Positions 12,801-23,453 of a stretch of 64,000 nucleotides of DNA are shown piece by piece. The stretch spans positions 1,056,954 through 1,120,953 of the forward strand of contig NC_031470.1 of NCBI RefSeq assembly GCF_000006565.2, read 5' to 3'. The notes beneath the pieces are model-generated. The model was not told the DNA's origin, ran no database searches, and saw nothing but the letters and a program-made list of their open reading frames with translations. The first letter of the stretch is position 1. Each line of letters opens with the position of its first letter. The stretch comes from Toxoplasma gondii ME49. Lineage: Eukaryota > Apicomplexa > Conoidasida > Eucoccidiorida > Sarcocystidae. A program made the translations under genes and the position numbers.

Positions 12801-14884
12801 TCAGGGGTCCCTGCATTTCCTGGCCACCACGTGAGAGCCTCAGACGCCTCTTCTGCGGCGAGAAACCAGGCGAACAGAGACGCGGTCTCTGGGTTGCGTT
12901 GCGTCTTGAGGAAGAAGGTGAGAAGGCCCTCGGCGGATGCTCTCGCCTCTCCGCCGCAGCTCGAACCCCCAGAAAGCCGCAGGCGTCGAGGAGAAATCGC
13001 CTGAATTGTTTTTCTCTGCGCCTCTTCCCCCAGAAAGGAAAAGGCGCGCGCATACGCCTCGTACAGGCTCCGGCGCTCGTCCTTCACCCACTCGTCCACG
13101 GCCTCGCAGAGCCGCAAGCCCTCGGAGCCGTCTGCGCCTTTCTCTAAAGGAGACAGAGAGCCACGCATCATGGTCGCGAGCTGCAACGTCGAGTGCAGCA
13201 GGTAGCCCGAACACGGATCGCCAAAGTGGAGGTTGTGGGGAGACGCGAAGGCGAGCTGAACGGGTGTTGACAACAAAAGCACACAAACACACACCAACGT
13301 TCTGGACAGGGGCTGAATACAACATCAAACACAACAGCGTTCTAAACACAGGCTCAGTCCTAAAAAATGCACAAATGTTGCTTCCAGTTTCGAGGTCGTC
13401 GCCTTCCCTTTGCGCCCGACACTTGCGCGTTCTTTTTCAAATCTATGCGTTTCCTCGGAGCCCGCGAAACTCGGCATTCCTCCCACGCGTCCCCCACTCA
13501 CTTCAAGTTGCTGGAGGCCCATGCGGCTCCCGGGCCCGAGGCGCGACGCGTAGACTTCGACGTGGAGGAAGGCTTGGAGCAGTCGAACGGCAAATGCCTG
13601 ATGTCCGCCGCGAAGCTCACAGGGCACCAGTCCCCCCAGGAGAAGCTGGAGGCGACAGTCGGGCGCTGGAGCGTTTCCGGTTCCGGGCTCCGTGCAGACA
13701 TTGCGCTGCATCTCCGCTTTGCTCTTCGCTCCTGCTTCCGTTTGTCTTTGCATTCCTGCCTCCACGTTTCCACTGACGGCGCCGCGTCTCTCGAGTAGGT
13801 CGACGAGGTCGCCTGCGAGGGCTCGAGACGCCGAGAAAGAAAAGTGGTCGAAAATACCCACAGCTGACAAAAAGTGCTCTACCCAGAGTCGTCCTTCCCA
13901 CCGGTCCGTTGACGCCCAGTCTGGCGAAACTAGAGACCGCTGTTCCACCGGCGAGGCAGAATCCGATTCCCCCTCCTGGGGCGAAAGGCCCTGGGCTTGT
14001 GCGGTGTGGGATTCGCATGTGGCTTCTCGCCGGCCCTCGAGGTCCCCGTGAGAAGTGTCGAAAGGCCGAGGTTTCTTCTGCGCGTTGGCGGCCGAAAGCT
14101 GCAACAGAGCGCGGCGCCAGATAAAGAGCGCATGCGCAGGTTGGTCATATAGCGACGAAAGGGAGAGAAACAGAAAGAGAAGCTGCAAGCTGTGGGGCGC
14201 CTCCTGGCGGGCTCGCCCGAGCAGGGCGAGTTGCCGCTTGCCTGCTTCGACAGAGAGGGAGGCAGTTCGCGCTTTCGTGAAGAACAGGAAGAGGGGTTCA
14301 CAGCGAACCAGAGAAATCCAGTTCCGTGCATCGCCTCGCATGCGGCGGCACCGCAGGTGCAGACGCTGGCGGAGCTGCTGCACCTGAAAAGCGGCTTCCA
14401 TCTCTCCACCGGAGAAGGCCGAAGACGGAACTTGAGAAATTTCGCCTTTGCGCCGTTCTTCGTCTCTCCCAGAGAAAGGCGTTCCTTCCACATCGAACGT
14501 CACATCAACGTGGTACATCTCCGCAGGGGCTTCTGCATCTTCCGCGCCTCCATCTTCTCCGATTTCGGTTTCGGCTTTTCTCGCCGCTGGGCGTTGTTTT
14601 CTCAGCCGTCGCCACTGAGAGTCTAGAGCGCCCAGCGAATGCGGAGGTGGCCTCTCAGACGAACCTCCACTCCGGAGTGTGGGGAGAAGAATGGCGGGAG
14701 ATGCAGGCGACCACGAGAGAGAAAAGAAATTCCGAAGGCTGGGGCGACCACTGGCTCGCGAGAGCTGAGAAAGGACGGCCGAAGAAGAAACCGAAGAGCG
14801 ACAGACCACAAACGGGATCCTGGGGACGCAGCGACCATAAAAGTGCAAAACAACCGACGCGTCTGTAGAAAACGAACCGAACAA
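3881..14884 (-). CDS. Large multi-exon hypothetical protein, gene model partial
   Basis: I do not recognise the family. Two exons are well supported: one opening at or before 14518 and ending at 13502 (donor GTGAGTG), then 13255-11804; the junction is in phase 0. Further likely exons are 10791-10724 and 10594 to about 10440 (they join in phase 2), about 10130-10050, 10016-9191, 8140-7556 (acceptor TTCCGCTCAG), one ending at 6428, one near 5335-5160, and a last exon about 4231-3881 ending in FGFI and a stop. The frame upstream of 14518 lacks an ATG, so 14518 is the first internal candidate start; Ser/Arg-rich codons before it may belong to another 5' exon. Exon content is helical and leucine-rich with low-complexity Glu/Arg inserts, as in coccidian organellar helical-repeat proteins, but no RAP or other named domain is visible. 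Two adjacent genes cannot be excluded. Confidence 0.5.
11556..11680. other. AT-rich island inside a GC-rich locus
   Basis: About 120 bases of strongly AT-rich sequence sit in what is probably the intron between the exons ending at 11804 and starting at 10791 of the large minus-strand gene. The flanks are GC-rich and carry a strand-asymmetric purine/pyrimidine bias. The island has no matching open frame. Organelle-derived insertion is one possibility, since coccidian nuclei hold many mitochondrial fragments; I cannot confirm it by eye. Confidence 0.4.
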
Positions 14885-15774
14885 GCCTTGCTATCCGTAC
14901 ATGGGGTCGTTGCAATCCACGACCGCGAACACATCGAAGAATCTCACAATCGCGATTCGCGCCATGAACATGTATAGACACGTGTAGATAGACAGATATA
15001 GAAAGCTAGATAGATAGAATAATGCGAAGTACACGAAGTCGCCGATCCTAAGGCGCGGCAGCGAATGTTCCTGGTAGAGGTGACCTTCCAAACACAACTA
15101 GATGTGTGCCCCCGGTTGTCACATGTGTTTTTCTAACTCGAGAGGAGTCGCACATTCAACACGTGATGGTTTGAGTGTATTTGAATAGAAAAATCCTCAC
15201 GGCCACTGTCGATTTCAGTATAAGGTATAGGTTTCGCCTTGTCACGTTTATGTAGAACATACGTAGTGGCCGCAGAAAAGTCGTTTTTTCTTTGAATTGC
15301 ATCCCCTGCTGTCTCTACCCTTACGCAGTTGTGGTATTTACGCGTTGCTTCACCCTCTACAGAAACTCTGAAGAGGTGGACTCGAAGAAGCCGTAGCGAG
15401 CCGTGGCGTCGACACCAACACAATGTCGAATGCTGTTCCGGCCCGACAGACTCCAAATACGTGGAAGTGACAGCGAGGGTGAATGCGTAAAGCTTTACAT
15501 TTACCACAGGGGAGCCGCTCTCAAAAGGGAGCGTGTAGAGACCGCCTAGGTATGGACGCAGGCACGCAGCCCCAACAGGGGACGTCCCAGGGCAAGAGAC
15601 CCCCGTGAAGCCGCGGCACGAATCACGTAGAGAGCCGCCGATTGCGGAACGAAGTGTCACTTTTACGTGCGATCTTCTTGTTTCCTGTCGCACTTGAAGA
15701 ACAAACAAAACCTGTCTTTCTAAGTTATGCGTTTCGCAGGGCATTGTTTATCCGCTTTGGATGCAAACCGTTGT
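14885..15774. other. Gap between two minus-strand genes
   Basis: This stretch lies between the 3' end of the SUMO-interacting-motif gene (stop at 15775) and the first recognised exon of the large hypothetical gene. It probably contains the 3' UTR of the former and the promoter or first exon of the latter. A TAGATAGA-like run occurs near 14990-15020. No convincing exon is seen. Confidence 0.4.
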
Positions 15775-17343
15775 TTACCTCTCGTAGAACGGCAGGCCGT
15801 CGTCGCGAGCTGCAGTTGTCGGTCGCTTGGTCTCGCCCTCGATAGTCTGCTGGCTTCCTCTCTTTTTCCACTCTTTCGCTGTCTTCTTTCGAGACTCCGC
15901 ATCGCCTCTGTAGTCAGTGAGCGTGAAGGAAAATAAACGGAGGACGGGACCCTCTTCCTCCTCTTCATCAGTCTCGTTCCCTCGTTTGCCCGTCCTCTGT
16001 CTGTACTCCAAGGAACCAGCAGCCAACAACTCGGTTCCTTCTTTCTTCTTTTTGTCGCGTTTCTCGAGCTCAGACAGTCGAGACTCCTGACGTGCACCAC
16101 GGTGTTCCACCCCCTCTCCGTCTTCGGGCTCCTCAAAAAAGGCTCCTTTCCCCCGTTCCGTTCCTGGCCTCTTCCCCTTCTCGCTGTACACTGCGGTCCT
16201 TGTGGGGTGCAAAAAGTCAGCGAGCTTATCGAAGTCTTCTGCAGAGAAGATGGAGGAAGGCGGCGGCATGATGCTGTCGAAGTCCGCATCCTCAAATGCG
16301 CTCAGGTCCGCACGCTGTTGCCTTCGTGACCGCTTCTTTACTGTCTCTTCATCATTCCCCAGAAGCAATTTCATTTCTAAGAGACTCTGCTCCTCCGCGT
16401 TCCTTCGTTCTTTCCCTTCGTCCTCTCGATGCAGCGCAGAGCGATCCGCCACCACCTTGGCGTCATTTTCTCCGCTTTCCAGACCCAGGCCGCTGGCCCC
16501 CGCAGCGCTAGAGCTCAAGGAGCAGTCCCCGCTACTGCGAAGAAGCGCAACGTCGAAGCTGCGCCCTACCATCAGCCAGTTGGGCCTCGGGTGACCCTCC
16601 GAGCGTTCTTCAGCAACTTCCGAAGACTGGAAGACCTCCGTGATGGCGGATGTTGCCTCACAAGCAAAGAACGCAGACGAGCACCCCTCACCTGGCGCCT
16701 GGTGGAAGTGAGGCATCGACGAAGATGCTGATCGTTCTTCGGGTTCAAGACCAGACGCACAGAGGGTGGGAAAAGAGGTCACCGTGGAAGACAGGGAACC
16801 AGCGCCTGTCCCCACAGCTCGTCTTGAAGTGATCCTTGCACGATTCACGGCTCTCTGCTCCGCAGCTGACAGAGCGTAGGCCGGAAATGCAGCGGAGTCT
16901 TCACCATCTCCATCTGAGTGAGTTTCGACGCGGCACGGCGTCGCAGCTTCGCAACTCGTCTTGTCTGTCGAGCCGAACGCAGACGAAAACGAAGCGGACC
17001 TTTCCGCCCCTCTGGTGGGTGTCAAACTGCGAACTGGCCTTCGCACATCTTCACCCTCGTCGTCTGAACAAAGGTCAATCAGAACAGGCGACTGCGGCGC
17101 AGGCGAGGAGGGGGAGGAAGAGAAAGCACGTTCGTTCTTCGCTTTCTCGACGCCTTCGCGCGTCCAGTCAGTGGGGCTTCGGATTCGACGCCCACGTCCG
17201 GACGGCGAACGAAAGAGTTTTCTTGTTTTCTCCTTCTTCCTCTTCTTCGGTCGCGGAGGCGAGGGCGAAGAAGCAGAAACGGGCAAAGGAGACCGGCGAT
17301 CGGCGCCTTCTTCCCGCCTTGGCCTGCGAGTGGTGAAAAGCAT
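15775..17343 (-). CDS. Nuclear-type disordered protein with SUMO-interacting motif
   Basis: One open frame gives 522 residues from the ATG at 17343; the frame extends to a further ATG at 17496 (573 residues). I prefer 17343 because the extra 51 residues look non-conserved, but this is a judgement. Near the N-terminus lies a basic cluster (PPRPKKRKKEKTRK) that fits a nuclear localisation signal. About 45 residues on, SPVLIDLCSDDEGED has the classical SUMO-interacting layout: a hydrophobic core VLIDL followed by Ser and acidic residues. Most of the rest is Ser-, Glu- and Arg-rich and probably disordered. Near the C-terminus, after an acidic run, is a short hydrophobic block (VLRLFSFTLTDY). No enzyme domain is seen. 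A SUMO-regulated chromatin or repair factor is an inference; the family is unknown to me. No intron is needed. Confidence 0.65.
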   Translation of the reverse strand: MLFTTRRPRREEGADRRSPLPVSASSPSPPRPKKRKKEKTRKLFRSPSGRGRRIRSPTDWTREGVEKAKNERAFSSSPSSPAPQSPVLIDLCSDDEGEDVRRPVRSLTPTRGAERSASFSSAFGSTDKTSCEAATPCRVETHSDGDGEDSAAFPAYALSAAEQRAVNRARITSRRAVGTGAGSLSSTVTSFPTLCASGLEPEERSASSSMPHFHQAPGEGCSSAFFACEATSAITEVFQSSEVAEERSEGHPRPNWLMVGRSFDVALLRSSGDCSLSSSAAGASGLGLESGENDAKVVADRSALHREDEGKERRNAEEQSLLEMKLLLGNDEETVKKRSRRQQRADLSAFEDADFDSIMPPPSSIFSAEDFDKLADFLHPTRTAVYSEKGKRPGTERGKGAFFEEPEDGEGVEHRGARQESRLSELEKRDKKKKEGTELLAAGSLEYRQRTGKRGNETDEEEEEGPVLRLFSFTLTDYRGDAESRKKTAKEWKKRGSQQTIEGETKRPTTAARDDGLPFYER

Positions 17344-17499
17344 GACAGTGACCCGAGGGGAAAAGAGCACTCTTTTCACGCGGTTGGAACAAGCAGCAAG
17401 GGATTCGAAAGGGAGGAAATGGAAATGGGGAAAGTTCCACAAGCATCGCGTCCGCCTGTTCGCCTTTTCCTTCGTCATGCACTTTCTTCGTGGCATGCA

Positions 17500-20400
17500 G
17501 GCTGGAAGGGGGCCTCCTCAAAACCCCTAGGCTCCTACCTCTCCAGCGAGACTAGACTTCACTGTCAATCCGACTGCGCAGGCACCCGCGCGCGGCCCTG
17601 TACATTGTCGGTCGGGAAAATGACAATGAATCCCCCTAGGTTGTCGCTTTCTACTTCAGTATCGGACATGAAGGTGCCGAAGGAATGACCCTTCTGCCCA
17701 CATCGCTCCCGGGATGCGAGAGAAGCATCCAGGTGACGCCGCAGAAGAATGAAAGAAAAACCTGGAATCTCAGTGTCTCTGTCCCATGGAAAACACCAGT
17801 CGCTTTGGTGAGTCTTGTGCGACGAAACAATGGCAAGGTGAACTCTCTATCCCGGGAGAAAGAGGGAGGCTCAGGAGCAGCATTTTCTCGAAGACGAACG
17901 CCTTGAAAATGGGTAGGGGATTAAATCTCTTCTTCGCAGAAACCCAAAATAATGCAGTCGGCAGGTGAAACTCAGGGATGAAGTGCGTGTCCATTCTGGT
18001 CCGGAGATACAGCGAAAAACGACCGGAAAACAATAGTGTGTAACTTAGAAGGCGCCCAGCGGGAAACCCGCGAAGCACACGCGTGTAGTCATCTTTTGCG
18101 AACGGAACCTGTTTGACTCACAGCCGGCTTAACAGTAGAGGGCGGCCACAAAAAAAAATTGAAGGGACTCTCTGTTACAGCCTAACGAACGTGAAGCGGC
18201 AGCAAGCTTCCCGGTAGAAAATGCGCTGATCCTCATTTGCTTCACGATGGAAAAAGAGTGCTGAATGTGAACTGCATCTGAAAACGAGACACTGATCGGC
18301 ATGCTAGAGGTGACTCGAGTAGTCCCCGACCTCCCCTTTTTGACTCTGAAAGCACGTGGATGCGAGACAAACTTTCAAAGACATTCTGAAGGAACAACTG
18401 GAACGCAAGAAAATTTCGTTTCATTCCGGAGAGATTCCTCTTTTAGCAAGTAGATGCTAAGTGTCCCTGTCATGCAGTATCGCATGCACGGTTGCGCGCA
18501 GCGGCGAAGTGACGCGGCCGTTCGACAGAAGAAAATACTTCCTGCTTGCAAGCAACACCCTGCAAGCAATCACCAATAGGTTATTTCCTTGCGAAAGCAA
18601 CGCAGGAGAGACCAGATCATGTCCGCAGTCGTCTTCGTGCAACTAACAACAGGCAACTAACGGTCATCCCCATACTCCTGCTCTCGGGTTCGGACCGTGT
18701 TTTTAGTCGGAACAGTTCCGTTGCTGTAGCTAGACTCTGCCCACCACTAGCGAAGGAGTTGGTGGAATGCTGGTTTAGTCCTACTCGTCTGGCAGTTCCG
18801 TTTACTTACGCTAAGCACATCGCTCTGGAGGTAAATGTCATCTCGAGTTAAATGTGTAGTCATGTAGCTACCCTGAGAAGAATAACTGGAGTTCCCTTCC
18901 GTTGGAGATTTCCTTTGAGTGGTGTTGATGTAACTTCTGTTGCATGAAGGAAAATCTGCGATGCCGGGTGCTCATCGCTCTACGCGCGTCGTACCCACAC
19001 GTAGGCACGAGCTATCAAATAGCATTGCTTCCGCTAGCCGCATGATGCGCTGTAACTTGTGTGAATGGTCTAGCTCAGAGGTTGGGAGACTGAGCCCTGT
19101 TGTTGCAATCAGGAAACACAGGCCGTGGATCAAGGTTTAGTCAATCAGCAATTATCAGCTGTTTTGGCTTGGCTGAAAACGGATGCTCTTCTCTGTACAT
19201 CTGAAGACCACCATATTAACAGAAATACCTCGTATGCTCCTTCGTAAAATCTATTGTGCAGGGCTTCTTGATGACTCTTAAAAAAGCAAAAGTAACTCTC
19301 TGAGACCGCGAAACGATCACAGTTCAGATTGGTGGCCGCGCGTAGATGCCACAGGCATTGCTGGTCACTAAATCTCCAGAACGGACCATGCGGTCGCAAA
19401 GGGAATGAGGTAACATGATCAAGATCGGCCGGTGTTAAAAAGAAATGTGAAGAGAAAACTGCGTGTGCGAGTGCTGATGTGACCGATTGCCGAACAGAGT
19501 AACTTGATGAGGGTAACTAACAATTTCTCATGCGTGTGTTTCTAAGATATTCTTCAGTTCTAAATGGTTTGCAAAGTGTCACGAAGTCCCAGCGTCCCAT
19601 GCATCGCGCTAACCAGACGTGAGCTGACATCATCAAGCCTCTCTCTGGTGTAGCGTCTCGATTTGAGAAGCTGAAAACACAAAGGAAAGGAATATTTCGA
19701 CAAATCGAACAGCATTCGTAATGCCCACTAAAGGAGAGACACCGTTGACGACAGATGGCGGGACATTCAAGTGACGTGCAAATGACTGCCTCACATAAGC
19801 CCTCGTTTCGTCCGGAGCTCACGCTAAGACCAACAGAAAGCCTCTTAATCAGTATGCTAGCGTTTTCGACACATCAGAGCTTCTCCGATACTCTGGAAGC
19901 CGATGCAGGCAAAGGGGCAAAAAATGACACACCACTGGAGACTAGAATGATCCCTCCGTGAAGTAGTGAATACTTATTCAGCATCAATCATAAAAGAAAT
20001 TGGAGAGATGTTCGACTGGCACATTCCTCAAACGAACCAACTGGGTGCGCCGGGTTAGGTTTCTTGTCGGACAGTCACTCGCGATTCTCTTATTCAGGTT
20101 CGCGAAGTCTGACGAACATTCTGGGAATCGTCAAACTGTTCTCTTTATAAACGGGGACAGAAGCTATCCGGTACTTCCAATTTCACTGGTGACCGCCAAG
20201 CGTCTTGGAGTGTGCCGACACATGTAAGCAAAAGTCGAACGGTGAGGAATCTAAAGGTCCACTTGCGAGAAAAGTGTCTTTTTTTATTGACCGAGCACCC
20301 GTAGGCACAAACGTAACCGGATCTACCCTCACCTTATCGCACGAAAACAGGGGCTACTTGTCTCTAGCTCGTCGTCGTTGTGTGGCCGGTCCGTCCACTA

Positions 20401-21048
20401 GCCCTCCCTAACTGCGCAACGGTGGTGATACGTGTCAAGGACCAATGCCATCGAACGCTTTTTACCTCAGCATTGGATTCTATGACACTTCCTGCTTCGC
20501 CGTTATTTTTGGTAAATCCACATCGAGTGCAACCATGGTATCCTAGAGCCATTCCTCTGGCACTGAGTGCCCCATCGATTTACTATGTTTCCCGGTGCAT
20601 GCAGCCATGGGGAATCGAGAACAGCCGCCCGCCTTGCTTAGGTAAAGCCATGGCTAGCTCGTACGGTGATGGAACTTAGTAACTGTTTGTGCCAAACACG
20701 TCCGCCACAGTGCTCAGGATGTCGTTTCTGTGGGCTGACCATGAAGCGATCTAATCACTTCTCACCCTTTGTGCGCCCTCATCCAGTCCAAATTTCCCCG
20801 TCTGTTGATGCCGTCTCTATAACGAGAGGTGTCGCTGCCCAACAACCAGGCACCCACTGTCCCTTCGTCAATTCTTTTACCTCTCAATCCCTTATAAGAC
20901 CCACTGCAGCATAAAGATTACATGCCTCACTGAAGCAGTCCCACTGAGTTTTCTCGTGAAAGAGTGTGACCGTCTACCGGCATCCGTGCCCTCGCACGTT
21001 TTGCTGCGCTCCAAGACTTCAGAGCGTCCTACCAGACCTCTAGTTACA
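17500..21048. other. Divergent intergenic region, about 3.5 kb
   Basis: This region separates the start of the SUMO-motif gene (-) from the start of the voltage-sensor gene (+). It should hold both promoters and 5' UTRs. Open frames here are short, lack splice partners with matching phase, and do not look like protein. GC content falls from left to right. Confidence 0.45.
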
Positions 21049-23453
21049 ATGTCTACAGGCGAAGACGACCTTTTAATGGGGGCTTCTTCCCCTTCAGGGG
21101 TCTTTGGCCGAGTCGGTTCAAGGGGAGCAGAGCAGAGCCCTTTGTTGCCAGAGGTCGAAAGACGGAAATCGAAGATGCTGCTTTCTGTCCAGGCTGATGT
21201 TGGCAAGGGTTTCGTCTTCGCTATGCGCCTTTCAAAATGGTATCTCTTTTACTGCACCTTGATGGCTCTGGCAACTCTGAGCTTAGTCATCTACATGATC
21301 GTCGACGTTCATGTGGTAAGCCAGAGCGGGACTAAAACTCGGAGGGAGTCTCAACACGCGTGCATTCTATGCGTTTTGTATCACAGGGAACGTGTTTCGA
21401 GTTTATTTGGGGTAGACTGCCTGGGCCCTTGAAAAAGGGAACATCAGTCAGCTGGGTCATATGCAGTTTCAACAGTGTCCGTGCCTTCAATCAAAGTCTT
21501 TATTTACTTTTTCGGTGTCCCACTGGGTCAAATCATCGTGCTTAGTATCTCTCTGCTGCAACACCAGTCTCACCGCCATTGGTGTTTCGTTAACACTTTG
21601 ATGACATAAATACTAATAAAAATCGCCGATTTGGTGGATTTACATAACGTGCTAGGGAATACAACTGAATCATGGCCCGAATGGTTACCATCGTGCAAAA
21701 CGAAGGCATGCTGTGAATCTGAACGCTCTCATGACGTTTCCTTGACCCCGTTACGACATCCAAAAAAATATCATCTGTTTGTGAGCCTCCATTTCTCGAC
21801 CAAATATCTGTCCAAAACACAACACGAAAGCTCTCCACAATGTGAGGTTGTCAGAGTAGCCGAAGCGGAGGAATCTACCAGGTTCGGTTTCGATGTGCAC
21901 GCGTCCTGGTATGTGCTGCCGGTCCCTTGAAACGCCTGACCAGCGTTCCGAATGTCAGGATCCCCTCAGATGTGAGCCACCTCATTGGAATTTTCTCTTG
22001 TCTCTGCTTGTTGCTTCAGAAAGGAAATGTGATGCCCATTTGGGCAGTCGTGGTCGATGGGGTCATTACGGTGACTCTCTGCGTCGAGACTGCCCTGGAT
22101 ATTCACTTCATTGGACAGGTGAACTTTTTAATTGCCCCAGAGTGTAGCTTTGTGCGGGGCGTTGTTCATGTCCACAGTTTTCTTTCATGAGCAGCGAAGA
22201 CCCAACTGTGATGGAATATGTATCTAATGATTGAGAGCCTGGTGTTGACACCCACCACCTGCATTTCCCTATTCAGTGGCACAAGAGACATGCTTTGACC
22301 AGATGCTGTGCGACGGATTTGACTCGCTTTGCGTTGTTGTCCCGCAGTTAGGCCAACCACACGATCAGCTGTTATGTGTATTTCGTTCAGCGATTCTGGG
22401 GGAGCGGATGGCACGTCTTCGACTTCGCCGTGGCCTTGACAAGCTTCGTTAGTTGGGTTCTGCTGCTGTTGGAAGTGGTGAGATCGCTTAGCCTGTTTTG
22501 GGGGTTTTCGACCGTTCTTGCAGGTTTTCAGTGCGTGCTACGATCGCTCATCTCGGCCAAGCACGGTGTTATAGCGATATTGCCTTTGAAGGGTACCAGC
22601 AGCGGTCCTGCACGAGATGCCGAGCTTCCCATCAGCAAATTTGTCAGCTGGTTTCTACTGCGTGAGAAGGCCGCCCATCTGAAGACACGCTTTCGAAGTT
22701 GTGGTCTTCGTATCCGAGAGGTGGATACAGCGGTGAGTGTGTTTGTGGTGGTGCGGCGTCTGACACTGAGCGGTGTCTTTTGTTACAACTTTGTGTGCCT
22801 ATAGGTCGGCGTGATCAGAAATTTCGATCAGTTCGTCACCATCATTTTGCTCACCTGCCGTTACACTGCACAAGCAATCAGGTAGGTTAATTTCGGAGTA
22901 GTGATGCACCTTTGTCGTCGGTGTTTATGGTTACCAGCCTCTTGTGTGAAGGACCGCGATTTCGCCGTCGTAGCTCGTTTATTCGGTTTCGTGTTGCAGT
23001 CACTGGCTTATCTCCCACCGTATTTAAGCGTCCCGTCTTTTTATTGGGACATCGCTGCTTCCATATCATCTCAGCCTTCAGATATATGCGCCTATGGCGT
23101 CACTCTTAACCCCTTCAAAAGAACGATGCTTCAACATGTGGGCCTGTTAGCCAACCAGCGCCGTCAGTCATCCAAAAAAACGGTGTCTTGGTTCCAGTGT
23201 AGAGTGGAGTTTGTGTCACTTTGTGACGCGTGCCCAAACAGCGGAATCCCTTTGATTCGGCTCCCATTTTCGCTTTTTTTGCTATTGCAGAATCGTCCGC
23301 TTCATCCGCACGGGCGCCGAGGCACAAGACGCGCAGACTGCTGTTGAAGAACAGCCGATTGTTTTCGATTCCCACGCAGCCAGTGCCGCGCGTGCATTCG
23401 GCGATGAATTCGGACCAAACGACTCGCAGCATGTCCGGGTTGATGCCATGTGA
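21049..23453 (+). CDS. Voltage-sensor-domain protein, Hv1-like, six exons
   Basis: Exons 21049-21315, 22020-22118, 22352-22477, 22532-22732, 22805-22881 and 23291-23453 join with matching phase and give 310 residues. Four membrane segments follow the S1-S4 plan. S1 is about residues 64-86 and has Asp near its end. S2 is about 95-115 with Asp102 and Glu112. S3 is about 142-163 and begins WHVFDFAVALTSF, like the S3 of Hv1 proton channels, with Asp146 in the conserved acidic place. S4 is about 242-263 with Arg250, 257, 260 and 263 (spacing 7, 3, 3). No pore helices follow: the protein ends about 47 residues after S4 in an acidic, Ala-rich tail. The S3-S4 loop is long (about 75 residues) and basic. 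It could be a proton channel or a voltage-sensing regulator; the S4 lacks the exact Hv1 RxWRxxR pattern. Start ATG is the first in frame. Confidence 0.75.

Noticed and set aside
12417..13004. 195-codon open frame on the plus strand
   Set aside because: It lies opposite the phase-supported exon 13255-11804 and reads as low-complexity Arg/Ser, as expected of a shadow frame in GC-rich DNA.
22376..22804. 142-codon frame that includes S3 and reads on without a break
   Set aside because: Internal donor and acceptor pairs (GTGAGATC at 22478, TTTTCAG before 22532, GTGAGTG at 22733) divide it into exons that keep phase; the continuous reading includes intron sequence.
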